In this document: positions 45,539-55,917 of the stretch, piece by piece | Position numbering within the stretch: position 1 is the stretch's first letter | Layout: every line of letters starts with the position of its first letter | Origin: Sodalis ligni | GTDB lineage: Bacteria; Pseudomonadota; Gammaproteobacteria; Enterobacterales; Enterobacteriaceae | Reading direction: 5' to 3' | Assembly: GCF_016865525.2 (NCBI RefSeq) | Contig: NZ_CP075169.1 | Location: 1,116,337 to 1,180,336 of the forward strand | Length of the DNA stretch: 64,000 nucleotides | Translations under genes and position numbers: made by a program | Notes under the pieces: generated by a model | Seen by the model: the letters and a program-made list of their open reading frames with translations, nothing else | Databases searched by the model: none | Told to the model about the DNA's origin: nothing

Positions 45539-45746
45539 TTTTTTCCCTTTAATAAGCAAGTTAGTTCAATTCTATAATTTGTATTTCCTCTTGGCTTTCA
45601 TATATCGCCATTAGCGATTCGCTGCTTGGCTTTGCTGTGTAGCAGCGGAAACGCCTGCACTTTTTTGATGAAAAAATGCAACATTTGCACTCTTAACGCT
45701 CATTTATTATACGCCCAGGGACGCTGGCGCCGGCAGCAAACCTAAT
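45539..45746. other. Intergenic region before the catabolic island
   Basis: About 200 bp (with the adjacent operator-like site, 376 bp to the next start). It presumably holds the promoter of the effector gene; no further feature supported. Confidence 0.45.
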
Positions 45747-45791
45747 GATTACATAATTAATCAGTTAATTAATTGATTAGTTAATTGATGG
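45747..45791 (+). promoter_or_regulatory. AT-rich operator-like site 1 (catabolic island)
   Basis: A double dyad that contains AATTAATCAGTTAATTAAT, then TTGATTAGTTAATTG. The 19-bp core is identical to the reverse complement of site 2 at 50208. It lies about 125-170 bp before the first transporter gene. Confidence 0.6.
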
Positions 45792-45914
45792 CACGCTAGT
45801 TGCTAATTTAAAGGGTAACGCCAGGTCACGGCCACGGGCGTTAGGACACATTTTTGGCTGATCCGCCCTGATTATCGGGTTAACCGGGTAAAGACGTTTC
45901 AGGAGTTCCGAGGA

Positions 45915-46808
45915 ATGAGAAAACTATTTATGCTGCCCCATACGCTGTTGCTGTGCGCAGGTTTGGCTCTGGGAAGTATGGTTTACGCAGCGGACGGCAC
46001 GCCTATCGCCATGGATAAAACCTTGCACGATATGCTGCCGGAAAACATCAAGAACCACGGCTATATCAATCTGGTTACCGATGCCCACTATCCTCCCTGC
46101 GAAGTCTTCGCCGAGGATAACAAAACCATGCTGGGGTTCGAACCCGATTTGTGGGATGCCCTGGGCAAGGTGCTAGGGGTGGCGGTAAAGCCGGTATCCA
46201 TTGATTTCGACGGTTTGATTCCCGGCGTGAAAAGCGGCCGTTACGATATGGCCATGGAGTGCATCTCCGACAGCCTGGAGCGGGAAAAACAGGTTACGTT
46301 CGTGAATTACGCCTATGCCACCAATGAAGTCTATACCCTGGCGGGCAACAAAAGCATCGTCAGCGATCCGTTGTCCCTCTGCGGCCTGAAGGTGGGCGTA
46401 CAGTCCGGCACTGATTTCCAGCATGCCGTGACGGAAATTTTCAGCCCCAACTGCGTTAAGAACGGTAAGCCGGCGATTAACGTCACCACGCTGCCTTCGG
46501 CGGATGCCGTACTGCTGGCCCTCTATTCCGGGCGTATCGATTTTGTCCTGAATGACGCCGCCGCGGCGGCAGCCATTAAAAAAGCGGCGCCACGTCCGAT
46601 ACGCACCGTCACCATGCCCCTGATGCCGAGGTATTATCTGGGCATCGTGGTGAAGCCGGATAACCAGCAGCTGGCCCAGGCCTTGCTGGGGGCGTTAAAG
46701 GTGCTGTGGGACAACGGCGAGTATGACCGCATCATGAAAAAGTGGGATTTGGATCCGGTGAAGCTGGAGCAGCCGGGCATCAATCTCTTCACCACCCGTC
46801 CCATGTAA
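45915..46808 (+). CDS. Amino-acid-type ABC transporter substrate-binding protein (family 3)
   Basis: 297 residues with a Sec signal peptide cleaved near VYAADG. The mature part is a PBPb-fold receptor (GYINLVTDAHYPPCEVF; MLGFEPDLWDALGKVLGV; LKVGVQSGTDF; YYLGIVVKPDN). Four cysteines in the mature part are unusual and may form disulfides. It should deliver a polar or amphiphilic amine- or amino-acid-like compound to the permease at 50280 and ATPase at 49329. AGGAG lies 9 bases before the ATG. First gene of a long plus-strand run. Confidence 0.88.
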   Translation: MRKLFMLPHTLLLCAGLALGSMVYAADGTPIAMDKTLHDMLPENIKNHGYINLVTDAHYPPCEVFAEDNKTMLGFEPDLWDALGKVLGVAVKPVSIDFDGLIPGVKSGRYDMAMECISDSLEREKQVTFVNYAYATNEVYTLAGNKSIVSDPLSLCGLKVGVQSGTDFQHAVTEIFSPNCVKNGKPAINVTTLPSADAVLLALYSGRIDFVLNDAAAAAAIKKAAPRPIRTVTMPLMPRYYLGIVVKPDNQQLAQALLGALKVLWDNGEYDRIMKKWDLDPVKLEQPGINLFTTRPM

Positions 46809-46827
46809 TCCGGCGGTGGCGGGCAAT

Positions 46828-48510
46828 ATGCAATCGGTAAGTCCGGCGCGGGGAGCAGGCCCGCTTGTCGCCGACGTCACCATGGCGTGCGACGTGCTGG
46901 TGGTGGGGTCGGGAAGCGCGGCCCTCAGCGCGGCACTCGCCGCGTCCGTGGCGGGGCTGTCGGTATTGGTGATGGAAAAGGCCGAAAGCCTGGGAGGGAC
47001 CTCTGCCATGTCCGGCGGCGCGGTGTGGGTGCCGGCCAATCATCACGCCCTGGCGCAGGGGGTGGCGGACAGCCCGGAAGAAGCGTTGACCTATTTACGC
47101 GCCACCGCCCCGGACGGATGGCGGGAGACGGAGGACCCTCTTTGGCAGCAGTTTTGCCGCTGCGCGCCGGAGATGCTGGCCTTTTTGGAAAAACACACCC
47201 CGCTGCGCTTTGAGCTGACGCCGGAATCCGATCCCCTCATGGCCTTTGACGGGGCCAAAGCCTTCGGCAGGATGGTAACCCCCGCGCCTTTGCGGGCGGC
47301 GGTGCTGGGCTCCCGCCCCTGGCCCATCAGGACGTCGCCGCTGCCGCAGGTGTACACCTATCAGGAAGTGATCCGCGAAGACATTTATCATCATCCGTTC
47401 CGGGTGGCGGCCAAACTGGCGCCGCGCCTGGTCTGGCGGCGGCTTACTTCTACCCGGACCAAAGGCGCGGCGCTGATTACCGGGCTGCTGGCGGGGTGTC
47501 TGGCCAACGGCTGCCGGGTGAAGACGGCGGCGCGGGTGCTGGAACTGATTACCGATGGGGAACAGGGGGTCACCGGGGCATGGGTCGCCCGGCACGGCCG
47601 CCTGATCAAGGTGACGGCGGCCCGGGGCGTAGTGTTGGCCAGCGGGGGATTCGAATGGGACGCCCGGCGCCGGGCCGTCCATTTTCCCGGTCCTTTCGAT
47701 GCCATTTCCAGCCCGCGGACCAACGAAGGCGACGGGCATCGCATGGCGGAGGCGGCGGGCGCGCAGCTGGCCCATATGGATCAGGCCAACATCAGCGGAT
47801 CCCTGCCCACCCGCTATGAAGGCCGGCCTTACGGTTTGTCGGTGTTTTTTCAATATGAACCGAACATCATTCTGGTGAACCGCCACGGCCGGCGGTTTAC
47901 CAACGAATTCCAGTTCAATCTCGGCGAGGCGCTGGACGAGCGCTGTGAACAAAGCGGCCTGCCGCTGCATCTTCCCGCGTGGCTTATCGCCGACAGCCGG
48001 CTGCTGTGGCGGGCGCCGCTATTGTCGGTCTGTGCCCTGCGCAACAAAGGCTGGCTGCGCCGCGAGGCGACCTTGGGCGGGCTGGCGGCCCTGCTGGGGC
48101 TGCCGCCTGGCGCGCTGGAGGAGACGGTGGCGCGCTTCAACGCCTGTTGCGAACGGGGCGTGGACGAGGATTTTCAGCGCCATCTGGCCACCGGCCATGG
48201 GGCGGGAGATCGCCGTTTTCACGGCGGGTTAATGAAAATAGCGCGCGGTCCGTTTATCGCGATACCGTTCAACCGAAGCTTCCTGGCCACTAAAGGCGGC
48301 CCGCGTACGGATGAATTCGGCCGGGTGATACACCGCGACGGCACGGTTATCCGCGGCCTGTATTGCGCCGGCGTCGCCATGGCCAATCCCATTGGCACCC
48401 GCGGCGTGGGCGCCGGCACCACCCTGGGACCGAATCTGACCTGGGGTTATATCTGCGGACGCGCCCTGGCGCATGGCGGCGATTCCGCTTCCTCTTCACC
48501 GGAGAAATAA
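46828..48510 (+). CDS. FAD-dependent oxidoreductase (fumarate reductase/3-ketosteroid dehydrogenase type)
   Basis: About 560 residues from the ATG at 46828; a GTG at 46816 is possible. The FAD site DVLVVGSGSAALSAALAASV is at residues 22-41; EKAESLGGTSAMSGGAVWVP follows. The C-terminal RGVGAGTTLGPNLTWGYICG closes the FAD domain. Enzymes of this family dehydrogenate C-C bonds next to a carbonyl, or reduce enoates. Substrate unknown. Twenty bases after the receptor gene and 5 before the SDR, so in an operon. Confidence 0.85.
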   Translation: MQSVSPARGAGPLVADVTMACDVLVVGSGSAALSAALAASVAGLSVLVMEKAESLGGTSAMSGGAVWVPANHHALAQGVADSPEEALTYLRATAPDGWRETEDPLWQQFCRCAPEMLAFLEKHTPLRFELTPESDPLMAFDGAKAFGRMVTPAPLRAAVLGSRPWPIRTSPLPQVYTYQEVIREDIYHHPFRVAAKLAPRLVWRRLTSTRTKGAALITGLLAGCLANGCRVKTAARVLELITDGEQGVTGAWVARHGRLIKVTAARGVVLASGGFEWDARRRAVHFPGPFDAISSPRTNEGDGHRMAEAAGAQLAHMDQANISGSLPTRYEGRPYGLSVFFQYEPNIILVNRHGRRFTNEFQFNLGEALDERCEQSGLPLHLPAWLIADSRLLWRAPLLSVCALRNKGWLRREATLGGLAALLGLPPGALEETVARFNACCERGVDEDFQRHLATGHGAGDRRFHGGLMKIARGPFIAIPFNRSFLATKGGPRTDEFGRVIHRDGTVIRGLYCAGVAMANPIGTRGVGAGTTLGPNLTWGYICGRALAHGGDSASSSPEK

Positions 48511-48515
48511 AAGTA

Positions 48516-49286
48516 ATGGAAAATACGCTGATGGCGGGGAAAACCGCGCTTATCACCGGCGGATCAAAAGGCATCGGCCGGGCTATTGCCCTGCGGCTGG
48601 CACAGGCTGGCGCCAATATTGCATTACTCCTCAGGCAGGATCGGGCCGCCGGAGAGAGCCTGATGGCGGAAATCCGCGCCCTGGGCGGCCGGGGAGCGGC
48701 CTATTATGGCGATATTACCGAGCGGGAGCAGGTAAGGGAGCACATTGCGGCCATCACCGCCGGCTTCGGCGGTATCCATATGCTGGTGAACAACGCCGGC
48801 GCCGTCGCCCAATGCGCCTTATTGACCCTGGATGACCAGCAATGGCGGCAGGTGATTGCCACCAACCTCACCGGCTGTTTTGTGGTGGCCACCGAGGCGG
48901 CGAAACAGATGCGCGCCCAGGGCGGCGGCGGCATCGTCAATATCGCCGGCGCCTCGGCGCACCGTTGCTATCCCGGCGCCGGCGCTTTCGGCGCCAGTAA
49001 AGCGGCGGTAGTCAACCTGACCCGGCAAATGGCCGTTGAATGGGCGGATTACGGCATCCGGGTTAATGGAGTCAGCCCGGGGCCCATCCGGGACGCCGAC
49101 GATGACTGGCAGCCACGGGAGCCGCAGCTGGCGGCGGAAGTGGCCCGCTTGCCGCTGCGCCGCGCAGGTTTGCCGGAGGAAGTGGCGTCGGCGGTGTTCT
49201 ATCTGCTCAGCGACGCCGCCTATACCACCGGCCATATGCTGGCGGTGGACGGCGGTGGCCTTTGCACCTGGTATATGACCCGATGA
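48516..49286 (+). CDS. Short-chain dehydrogenase/reductase (SDR)
   Basis: 256 residues from the ATG at 48516, 5 bases after the previous stop. Glycine motif GGSKGIG, NNAGAV, a catalytic Ser in IVNIAGASAH. The position of the usual catalytic Tyr in YxxxK reads FGASKAA, with Phe in place of Tyr, so the active site deviates from the rule and activity is uncertain. C-terminal TGHMLAVDGGGLCTWYM. Substrate unknown. Confidence 0.85.
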   Translation: MENTLMAGKTALITGGSKGIGRAIALRLAQAGANIALLLRQDRAAGESLMAEIRALGGRGAAYYGDITEREQVREHIAAITAGFGGIHMLVNNAGAVAQCALLTLDDQQWRQVIATNLTGCFVVATEAAKQMRAQGGGGIVNIAGASAHRCYPGAGAFGASKAAVVNLTRQMAVEWADYGIRVNGVSPGPIRDADDDWQPREPQLAAEVARLPLRRAGLPEEVASAVFYLLSDAAYTTGHMLAVDGGGLCTWYMTR

Positions 49287-49328
49287 ATAGCCAGGCTTTT
49301 CATTCTTATTCATAAAGAGGAACCCAAC

Positions 49329-50108
49329 ATGCCCGACACCACGACGCCGGCGGTTGCCGCATACCAAGTGGTAAAACAATTCCACGGCAATGAGATCCTC
49401 AAAGGCGTGGACATCCGGATCCGGCGGGGGGAGGTTGCGTGCCTCATCGGCCCTTCCGGCTCCGGTAAGTCCACCTTTTTACGCTGCATTAACCATCTGG
49501 AGAAAATCGACGGCGGGGCGCTGTATGTGGAAGGTGAGCTGATGGGCTACCGTCAGGTGGGGGATAAGCTTTATGAGCTCAAGGAAGCGGAGATCGCCCG
49601 AAAACGCGCCGGAATCGGCATGGTCTTTCAGCGCTTCAATCTTTTCGGCCATATGACCGCCCTGGAGAATGTCATCGAGGCGCCGCAGCGGGTACGCAAA
49701 ATACCGCGAGCCGAGGCGCTGGAGCAGGGCAAGGCGCTGCTGGCTCGGGTGGGATTGTCCCATAGGTTTGACGCCTACCCTTCGCAGCTTTCCGGCGGCC
49801 AGCAGCAGCGGGTGGCCATTGCCCGCGCGCTGGCGATGAAGCCTACCCTGATGCTGTTTGACGAGCCCACCAGCGCGCTGGATCCGGAATTGGTGGGAGA
49901 AGTGCTGGACGTGATGCGGGATTTGGCAAAAGAGGGAATGACCATGGTGGTGGTAACCCATGAAATGGCGTTTGCCCGGGAAGTGGGGGACAGCGTCGCG
50001 TTTATGGATAACGGCGCGATCATTGAGAAGAGCTCGCCGGAGGAACTGTTCCAGCGGCCGCAGCACCCGCGAACCCGCTCGTTTTTGGCTAAATATCTTT
50101 CACAGTGA
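49329..50108 (+). CDS. Amino-acid ABC transporter ATPase
   Basis: 259 residues, GlnQ/HisP type. Walker [11 protein letters not shown]-loop [12 protein letters not shown], signature [15 protein letters not shown], Walker [13 protein letters not shown], switch His in VVTHEM. An insert [18 protein letters not shown] after strand 3 is seen in polar amino acid ATPases of the HisP kind. AAAGAGGAACC precedes the ATG. Confidence 0.93.
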   Translation: MPDTTTPAVAAYQVVKQFHGNEILKGVDIRIRRGEVACLIGPSGSGKSTFLRCINHLEKIDGGALYVEGELMGYRQVGDKLYELKEAEIARKRAGIGMVFQRFNLFGHMTALENVIEAPQRVRKIPRAEALEQGKALLARVGLSHRFDAYPSQLSGGQQQRVAIARALAMKPTLMLFDEPTSALDPELVGEVLDVMRDLAKEGMTMVVVTHEMAFAREVGDSVAFMDNGAIIEKSSPEELFQRPQHPRTRSFLAKYLSQ

Positions 50109-50207
50109 TGGAATATGTTTAATATGTTGTTTTTAAAGTATTTATTGTTAATTGAAAAATTAAATTCAGCGCTGGATTTTCATTGACAGTAAGAGAATGC
50201 AAGTGCA

Positions 50208-50234
50208 TATTATTAATTAACTGATTAATTAAAT
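50208..50234 (+). promoter_or_regulatory. AT-rich operator-like site 2 (catabolic island)
   Basis: TATTAATTAACTGATTAATT with flanks lies 45-70 bp before the permease start. Its reverse complement shares a 19-bp core with site 1. The gap 50109-50279 therefore probably carries a second promoter of the island. Confidence 0.6.
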
Positions 50235-50279
50235 GTGTGGCTGCCATTGCGCTATCCTTCTGCGGTTAAGAGAGATGAG

Positions 50280-51236
50280 ATGACAGACAATCAGCAATAC
50301 CGTGCCATGCGGCAGCGACAAATAGACGCCGCGCACGAAAAAGCGTTTCCCCATGATGCCCTGGTGGTCATACCCACCCGTTACCCCGGGCGCTGGATTT
50401 CAGTGGCGGTGTGCGTTTTGCTGCTGATCCTGCTTATCCGGTCCATGGTGATGAATGAGAATTTCGGCTGGTCCATTGTGGGGCACTACCTGTTTTCTCC
50501 CATTATCCTGTCGGGATTATGGGTAACGGTATGGCTGACGGCGGTGATTATGGCCTTGGCGATCGTGCTCAGTGTTTTTATCGCCACGCTGCGGTTATCC
50601 GCCAACCCGCTGTTGTCGCGTTTCAGTTCCGGCTATATCTGGTTCTTTCGCGGTACGCCGGTGCTGGTGCAGTTGATTTTCTGGTATAACCTGGCCGCGC
50701 TTTATCCAGAGGTCTATATCGGCATACCCCACGTGTTTACGCTGTACCAGGGCAGTATGAACGATCTGATTACCCCCTATACCGCCGCCATATTGGGATT
50801 GGGATTGAACGAGGCGGCCTACATGGCGGAGATCATCCGGGCGGGCATGTCATCGGTGGATACCGGTCAGCAGGAGGCGGCTCGCGCGCTGGGCATGAAT
50901 AAAGGATTGTGGTTGCGACGCATTATTTTGCCGCAGGCGATACCCTTTATTATCCCTCCCACCGGGAACCAGGTGATAGGGATGTTGAAAACCACCTCGT
51001 TGGTCAGCGTGATTTCGTTATCGGATTTGTTGTATTCGGCACAATCTATTTATTCTCGGACGTTTGAAAATATTCCGTTACTGATTGTTGCCTGTATTTG
51101 GTATTTATTTGCCACCACGATATTGAGCTGGATACAGGGCGGATTGAAAACATATTCCGTAAAGGTCAAACCGCCGATAGATTCGCTCGGAATTAAAGGT
51201 TGGACGGGAGCAGGCAATGAAATTGGGATTGTTTAA
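50280..51236 (+). CDS. Amino-acid ABC transporter permease
   Basis: 318 residues from the ATG at 50280, after AGAGAGATGAG; an in-frame start at 50235 is less likely. HisM/QM family with about five membrane segments (WISVAVCVLLLILLIRSMVM; GLWVTVWLTAVIMALAIVLS) and EAA loop EAARALGMNKGLWLRRIILP. A long polar N-terminal segment of about 40 residues is unusual. With only one permease gene, a homodimer is expected. Confidence 0.92.
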   Translation: MTDNQQYRAMRQRQIDAAHEKAFPHDALVVIPTRYPGRWISVAVCVLLLILLIRSMVMNENFGWSIVGHYLFSPIILSGLWVTVWLTAVIMALAIVLSVFIATLRLSANPLLSRFSSGYIWFFRGTPVLVQLIFWYNLAALYPEVYIGIPHVFTLYQGSMNDLITPYTAAILGLGLNEAAYMAEIIRAGMSSVDTGQQEAARALGMNKGLWLRRIILPQAIPFIIPPTGNQVIGMLKTTSLVSVISLSDLLYSAQSIYSRTFENIPLLIVACIWYLFATTILSWIQGGLKTYSVKVKPPIDSLGIKGWTGAGNEIGIV

Positions 51237-52275
51237 TTTAATGTCATACCAGGATAATCCGCATGGAATCCAGGGCGTCATTAATGATATGCGCAGCATG
51301 GTCGGCCTGGCGGAAGAAATAGGGTTTGAAACCGCCTGGTTTGCCGAACACCATTTCAGCAATTATTCCATCAGCGTATCGCCGCTGTTAATGGCCGCGC
51401 ATATGGCGGGATACTGCCGGCGGATCAAACTCGGTACCGCGGTTATTGTTTTGCCGCTGTATGAACCCATGCGCCTGGCGCAGGAAATCGCCCTCGTGGA
51501 CCGGTTGACCGACGGCCGCCTGGTGTTGGGCATCGGCAGCGGCTACCAGGCCTACGAATTTGACCGCTATGGCATGGACGTGGCGCGGCGCAACGATATC
51601 CTGCTGGATAAGTGGGCATTTATCGAGTCGGCGCTGGTGGACGGACAGACCGAGACGCTGTCATGGCAAGGGCAGCACATTAAAACGGACTTTTTGCTCA
51701 GGCCGCTGCAGCAGCCCCTGCCGCCGGTGTTTATCACCACCGCCCAGCCGGCGCTGTTGCAGCGATTCAGCCGTTGGCGGCCCACCGCCTTCATGACCGC
51801 CGGCTGGCGCGGTTCGCCGCGGCTGAAAACCATGGTGGACGACGCCCGGCGGGAATGGCATGAGGCCGGCCTGCCGGCGGATACGCCGGTGGCGGTACAG
51901 CAGTATATCCATGTCACCGACAGCAAAAAAGCCGCCCTGGAAGCCGCCGAGCGGGCGCTGTTCGTGGCCCGGATGATTGCGGCGCTGCACGGCAAGGAGA
52001 TGAGTACCGAAGGCGCTTTTATCCACGCCCCCAAATTCCCTGATGAACCGGATGCCTCGGTGATTCGGGATAATCTGATTATCGGCGATGCCCAGCATGT
52101 GGCCGAACGTATTATCCAGGAAGTCAAGGATTTGAATCCGTCCCATTACAACTGTTTTTTCCAATTTGGCGATATGCCCATTGCCGCCGCCAGGCAATCA
52201 TTGGAAAAATTCGGCCTGGAGGTGATTCCATTATTGGAACGGGCCTTGGGTAAAGTCACGGTGGATATTCGTTAA
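51217..52275 (+). CDS. LLM-class flavin-dependent monooxygenase (luciferase-like)
   Basis: 352 residues. The TIM-barrel signature includes FETAWFAEHHFSNYS near residue 37 and VDRLTDGRLVLGIGSGYQAYE. Such enzymes use FMNH2 from a partner reductase to oxygenate amines, sulfonates, ketones or N-heterocycles. The first 20 bases overlap the end of the permease gene; GGGAGC precedes the ATG. Confidence 0.9.
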   Translation: MKLGLFNLMSYQDNPHGIQGVINDMRSMVGLAEEIGFETAWFAEHHFSNYSISVSPLLMAAHMAGYCRRIKLGTAVIVLPLYEPMRLAQEIALVDRLTDGRLVLGIGSGYQAYEFDRYGMDVARRNDILLDKWAFIESALVDGQTETLSWQGQHIKTDFLLRPLQQPLPPVFITTAQPALLQRFSRWRPTAFMTAGWRGSPRLKTMVDDARREWHEAGLPADTPVAVQQYIHVTDSKKAALEAAERALFVARMIAALHGKEMSTEGAFIHAPKFPDEPDASVIRDNLIIGDAQHVAERIIQEVKDLNPSHYNCFFQFGDMPIAAARQSLEKFGLEVIPLLERALGKVTVDIR

Positions 52276-52331
52276 GTCTTATTACGTTAAATGTATTACC
52301 CAATATGCTTTGTTATTAAAGGGGAGAGTCC

Positions 52332-53495
52332 ATGCCTGAATATTCACAGCGAATACCTGTTGCCGGTGACGATTGCGGGATGATAATCGAAAAGATTAAA
52401 CGGCAGCAGTCCGATAATTCCGCCCTGGCCGAGACGTTACCGCCGGAAGCCTATAATAGCGATGCATTTTTTTCTCATGAAATGGAAAAAATATTTCGCG
52501 GCGATTGGGTATTCGTCGGCCATATATCGCAAATTCCGGCGCTGGGGGATTATTTCACGCTGGATATCGTTAATGAGCCGCTGGTGGTGGTGCGCAACGC
52601 CGAGGGCGTCAGCGTCATGTCCGCCGTTTGCCTGCACCGCTGGGCTCCGGTGGTTAGCGGCCAGGGCAACTGCAAGGCGTTTGTCTGCCCGTTCCATAAC
52701 TGGACCTACGATATTACGGGCAACCTCATCGGCACGCCCTATATGAATCAGGCGGCGGATTTCGACCGCAAGCAGTGCCGTCTGCCGGTCATTCGCAGTG
52801 AAATCGTTCACGGCATGATTTTCATTACCTTTTCAGAGCAGGTGGAATCCATTGCCCAGCGGTTAAAGCCCCTCAACGCCCTGTTGGATAAATACCAGGT
52901 GGCTGAACTGGACACCGCCTATACCCTGGACTACGACTGCCCGTTCAACTGGAAAATGGCGGTGGAGACCTTTATGGAGTGCTATCACCACTCCGCGGTG
53001 CACCGTACCACCCTGGAAGACAGTTTTCCCGGCCGGCTGAGTTATATCGGCGAAGACGGCCCCGGCTGGACCCTGTGCCATCAGCCGCTGCGCAAAAACG
53101 GCGAACTGTCCGAAGTGCTGACGGAAGGGCTGATTCCTTTAACCGGCTTTAGCGAAGAGGATATGCGGCAAATCCATCTGATGCTGATTTATCCCGGCTG
53201 CCTGATAGGCCTCAATCCGGATCGGCTCAGTATCAGTACCCTGCTGCCCATCAATAAGCACATGACCGTCTGGCATCGTCTGGTGCTGGTGTCCAAGGCC
53301 TCCAGCGCGCAGCCCTCTTTTGCACAGACCGCCGCCGATATGAAAGCATCCAGCCTCTCCATCATCGATGAGGATCTGATGATTAATTCGGCCCAGCAAC
53401 GGGGCAGCGCATCGCAGCTGGCCGGGCCGGGACGCCTGGGACATTTGGAAACCACGGTCTGGCATTTGGCGAACTATATACGTACTCGCATCTGA
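52332..53495 (+). CDS. Rieske non-heme iron oxygenase, alpha subunit
   Basis: 387 residues. The Rieske ligands are CLHRW and CPFHNW (CxH…CxxH) near residues 95-120; the mononuclear iron site is ECYHHSAVHRT (His, His) with a later Asp. It resembles oxygenases that act on quaternary amines and choline-like or aromatic substrates. Electrons should come from the reductase at 55917, three genes downstream. GGGGAGAGTCC precedes the ATG. Confidence 0.9.
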   Translation: MPEYSQRIPVAGDDCGMIIEKIKRQQSDNSALAETLPPEAYNSDAFFSHEMEKIFRGDWVFVGHISQIPALGDYFTLDIVNEPLVVVRNAEGVSVMSAVCLHRWAPVVSGQGNCKAFVCPFHNWTYDITGNLIGTPYMNQAADFDRKQCRLPVIRSEIVHGMIFITFSEQVESIAQRLKPLNALLDKYQVAELDTAYTLDYDCPFNWKMAVETFMECYHHSAVHRTTLEDSFPGRLSYIGEDGPGWTLCHQPLRKNGELSEVLTEGLIPLTGFSEEDMRQIHLMLIYPGCLIGLNPDRLSISTLLPINKHMTVWHRLVLVSKASSAQPSFAQTAADMKASSLSIIDEDLMINSAQQRGSASQLAGPGRLGHLETTVWHLANYIRTRI

Positions 53496-53535
53496 CGCGC
53501 GGGCTCACGCCGGCAGGATAAAAAAGGTAATCGGC

Positions 53536-54522
53536 ATGAAAATGAAAAAACTCGGACGGTCCGGGCTGGACGTCTCCGCGCTGTGTTTAGGCTGCATGAC
53601 CTATGGCGCGCCGGACAAAAGCGGCTATAGCTGGACCCTGGATGAACGGCAAAGCCGCACGTTTATTCAAAAAGCGCTGGAGCTGGGCATCAATTTTTTT
53701 GATACCGCCAACGCCTATTCCAAGGGGCACAGCGAAGAAATCCTCGGCCGCGCACTGCGGGATTTCGCCCGTCGCGACGAGGTGGTGATCACCAGCAAAG
53801 TGTTTAATCCCATGCATCCGGGGCCGAACGGCAAGGGTCTGTCCCGCAAGGCCATTATGACGGAAATAGATGCCAGCCTGACGCGGCTGAACACCGATTA
53901 CATAGATTTATACCAGATTCATCGCTGGGACTACGAGACGCCCCTTGAAGAGACGCTGGAAGCGCTGCACGACCTGGTGAAGATGGGCAAGGTGCGTTAT
54001 CTCGGCGCGTCGTCCATGTATGCCTGGCAGTTCTGCAAGGCGCTTCATGTGGCGCGGGAAAACGGCTGGACGCCGTTTATCGCCATGCAAAACCATCTCA
54101 ATCTGCTGTATCGGGAAGAGGAGCGGGAAATGATGGGGCTGTGCCGGGCCGAGGGCATCGGCGTCACCCCGTGGAGTCCGCTGGCGCGGGGACGGCTCAG
54201 CCGGCCGTGGCAGCAGAGCGCCGCCACCGATCGCGGCGCCGACGATGCCTACGCACGCTTTCTTTATACCGCCACCGAACAGGCGGACCGGGAAGTCATC
54301 CAGGCGGTAACGGATGTCGCCGCCCGGCGCGGGGTGTGCCAAGCCCAGGTGGCGCTGGCCTGGCTGTTCACCAAGCCGTCGGTGACGGCGCCCATTATCG
54401 GCGCCACCGCGTTCAGCCACCTCACCGATGCCGTCGCGGCGACGGAGCTGGTGCTGACGGAGCAAGAAATAGCCGCCCTTGAGGCGCCCTACATTCCCCA
54501 TCAGGTGGTTGAACATACCTGA
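53536..54522 (+). CDS. Aldo/keto reductase
   Basis: 328 residues, AKR TIM barrel. Asp-Tyr-Lys-His set: FFDTANAYSKG (Asp, Tyr), VITSKVF (Lys), YQIHRWD (His). N-terminal MKMKKLGRSGLDVSALCLGCM is typical of the YajO/Tas-like group. NADPH-dependent aldehyde or ketone reduction is likely; substrate unknown. Confidence 0.9.
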   Translation: MKMKKLGRSGLDVSALCLGCMTYGAPDKSGYSWTLDERQSRTFIQKALELGINFFDTANAYSKGHSEEILGRALRDFARRDEVVITSKVFNPMHPGPNGKGLSRKAIMTEIDASLTRLNTDYIDLYQIHRWDYETPLEETLEALHDLVKMGKVRYLGASSMYAWQFCKALHVARENGWTPFIAMQNHLNLLYREEEREMMGLCRAEGIGVTPWSPLARGRLSRPWQQSAATDRGADDAYARFLYTATEQADREVIQAVTDVAARRGVCQAQVALAWLFTKPSVTAPIIGATAFSHLTDAVAATELVLTEQEIAALEAPYIPHQVVEHT

Positions 54523-54558
54523 GCCGGTGTTTTTTATCTTTCTTATACAGAGCCTATT

Positions 54559-55917
54559 ATGAAAAAAAGTCATCAGCAGATAGCGGACATCGCGGAACAG
54601 TTGAAGCAAAAAGGGGTGGAGTATTGCATGGGCGCCTATGTGGATATCCACGGCGTACCCAAGGGCAAAGTGGTCCCCCTCAGCCATTTCAGCCAGATGG
54701 CGGCCGGTTCGGAGCGCTATACCGGCTATGCCCTGGACGGTCTGGGCCAGCTTCCCAATGAGGACGAACTCACCTCGGTGCCGGACCTGGATCATATTAT
54801 CCAGCTGCCCTGGGAACCGAAAATCGCCTGGATGCCGGCGGATAATGCCTTTAAAGGCGAGCCCTATGCGTTAAACACCCGGGTGGCGCTGAAAAACGTC
54901 TTGGCGCAGGCCAACAAGATGGGCTTTGGGTTCAATCTCGGCATCGAATGTGAAATCTATCTGTTGAAACGGGATGAAAACGGTGGGTTATCAGTACCGG
55001 ACGCGGATAATAAATTAAACAAGCCATGCTATGACCTGCAGGGATTTGTCGATCAGTTCGACTGGCTGGATACCATGTCCCGCACCATTAACGATCTGGG
55101 CTGGGATCTCTATTCGCTGGATCATGAAGACGGCAATTCCCAGTTTGAGTTCGATTTTAACTATGCCGATGCGTTGACCAGCTGCGACCGTTTTATTTTC
55201 TTCCGTTTCATGGCGAAACATTACGCCAAGGAACGGGGATTGGTGGCCACCATGATGCCGAAGCCCTTCGCCAATAAAACCGGTACCGGCGCGCATTTCA
55301 ATATGTCTTTATATGATATCGCCAGCGGCGAGAATATCTTTGCTTCCCGGGATGACCCGCGCGGCCTGGGCCTGTCCGACACCGGCTACTATTTTATCGG
55401 CGGCTTGCTCAAGCACGGCCGGGCGCTGTGCGCGGCATTCGCGCCCACCGTCAACAGCTACAAACGTCTGGTGCGCCAGGGGGCCATGAGCTACTTCTCC
55501 TGGGCGCCGGTATTCAATTCCTACGGCTCCAATAACCGCACCAACTCGGTTCGGGTCCCGGCCGGGGGCGGCCGCTGCGAATCCCGCAATGCCGACGGCG
55601 CGGTGAATCCCTACCTGGCCGCCACCCTGGCATTGGCCGCCGGGCTGGAAGGCATTCGCGAGAAAATCGATCCGCGGGAGCCCAACGAAGACAATCTCTA
55701 TTCCATCAGCGAACAGGAACGGCGGGCGCGGGGCATTGATTTCCTGCCGCAGAACCTGCTGGAAGCGGTGGAAGCCTTTGCCGCCGACCCCTTTGTCGAA
55801 GCCACCCTCGGCACCGCGCTGCGGGATGAATTCGTTAAGTACAAGACCCAGGAATGGAACAATTACCATCTCCATGTCAGCCAATGGGAAATCGACCAGT
55901 ACAGTACAATATTCTGA
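54559..55917 (+). CDS. Glutamine-synthetase-like ligase (GlnT type; putative gamma-glutamyl amide synthetase)
   Basis: 452 residues, GS fold. GS motifs include [32 protein letters not shown] and [18 protein letters not shown] with [19 protein letters not shown]. Similar to GlnT and the gamma-glutamylmethylamide or gamma-glutamylanilide synthetases, which couple glutamate to an amine at the cost of ATP. In such pathways an oxygenase then attacks the product, as for aniline. The Rieske and flavin oxygenases nearby fit this. TGATG links its stop to the reductase start. Confidence 0.85.
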   Translation: MKKSHQQIADIAEQLKQKGVEYCMGAYVDIHGVPKGKVVPLSHFSQMAAGSERYTGYALDGLGQLPNEDELTSVPDLDHIIQLPWEPKIAWMPADNAFKGEPYALNTRVALKNVLAQANKMGFGFNLGIECEIYLLKRDENGGLSVPDADNKLNKPCYDLQGFVDQFDWLDTMSRTINDLGWDLYSLDHEDGNSQFEFDFNYADALTSCDRFIFFRFMAKHYAKERGLVATMMPKPFANKTGTGAHFNMSLYDIASGENIFASRDDPRGLGLSDTGYYFIGGLLKHGRALCAAFAPTVNSYKRLVRQGAMSYFSWAPVFNSYGSNNRTNSVRVPAGGGRCESRNADGAVNPYLAATLALAAGLEGIREKIDPREPNEDNLYSISEQERRARGIDFLPQNLLEAVEAFAADPFVEATLGTALRDEFVKYKTQEWNNYHLHVSQWEIDQYSTIF

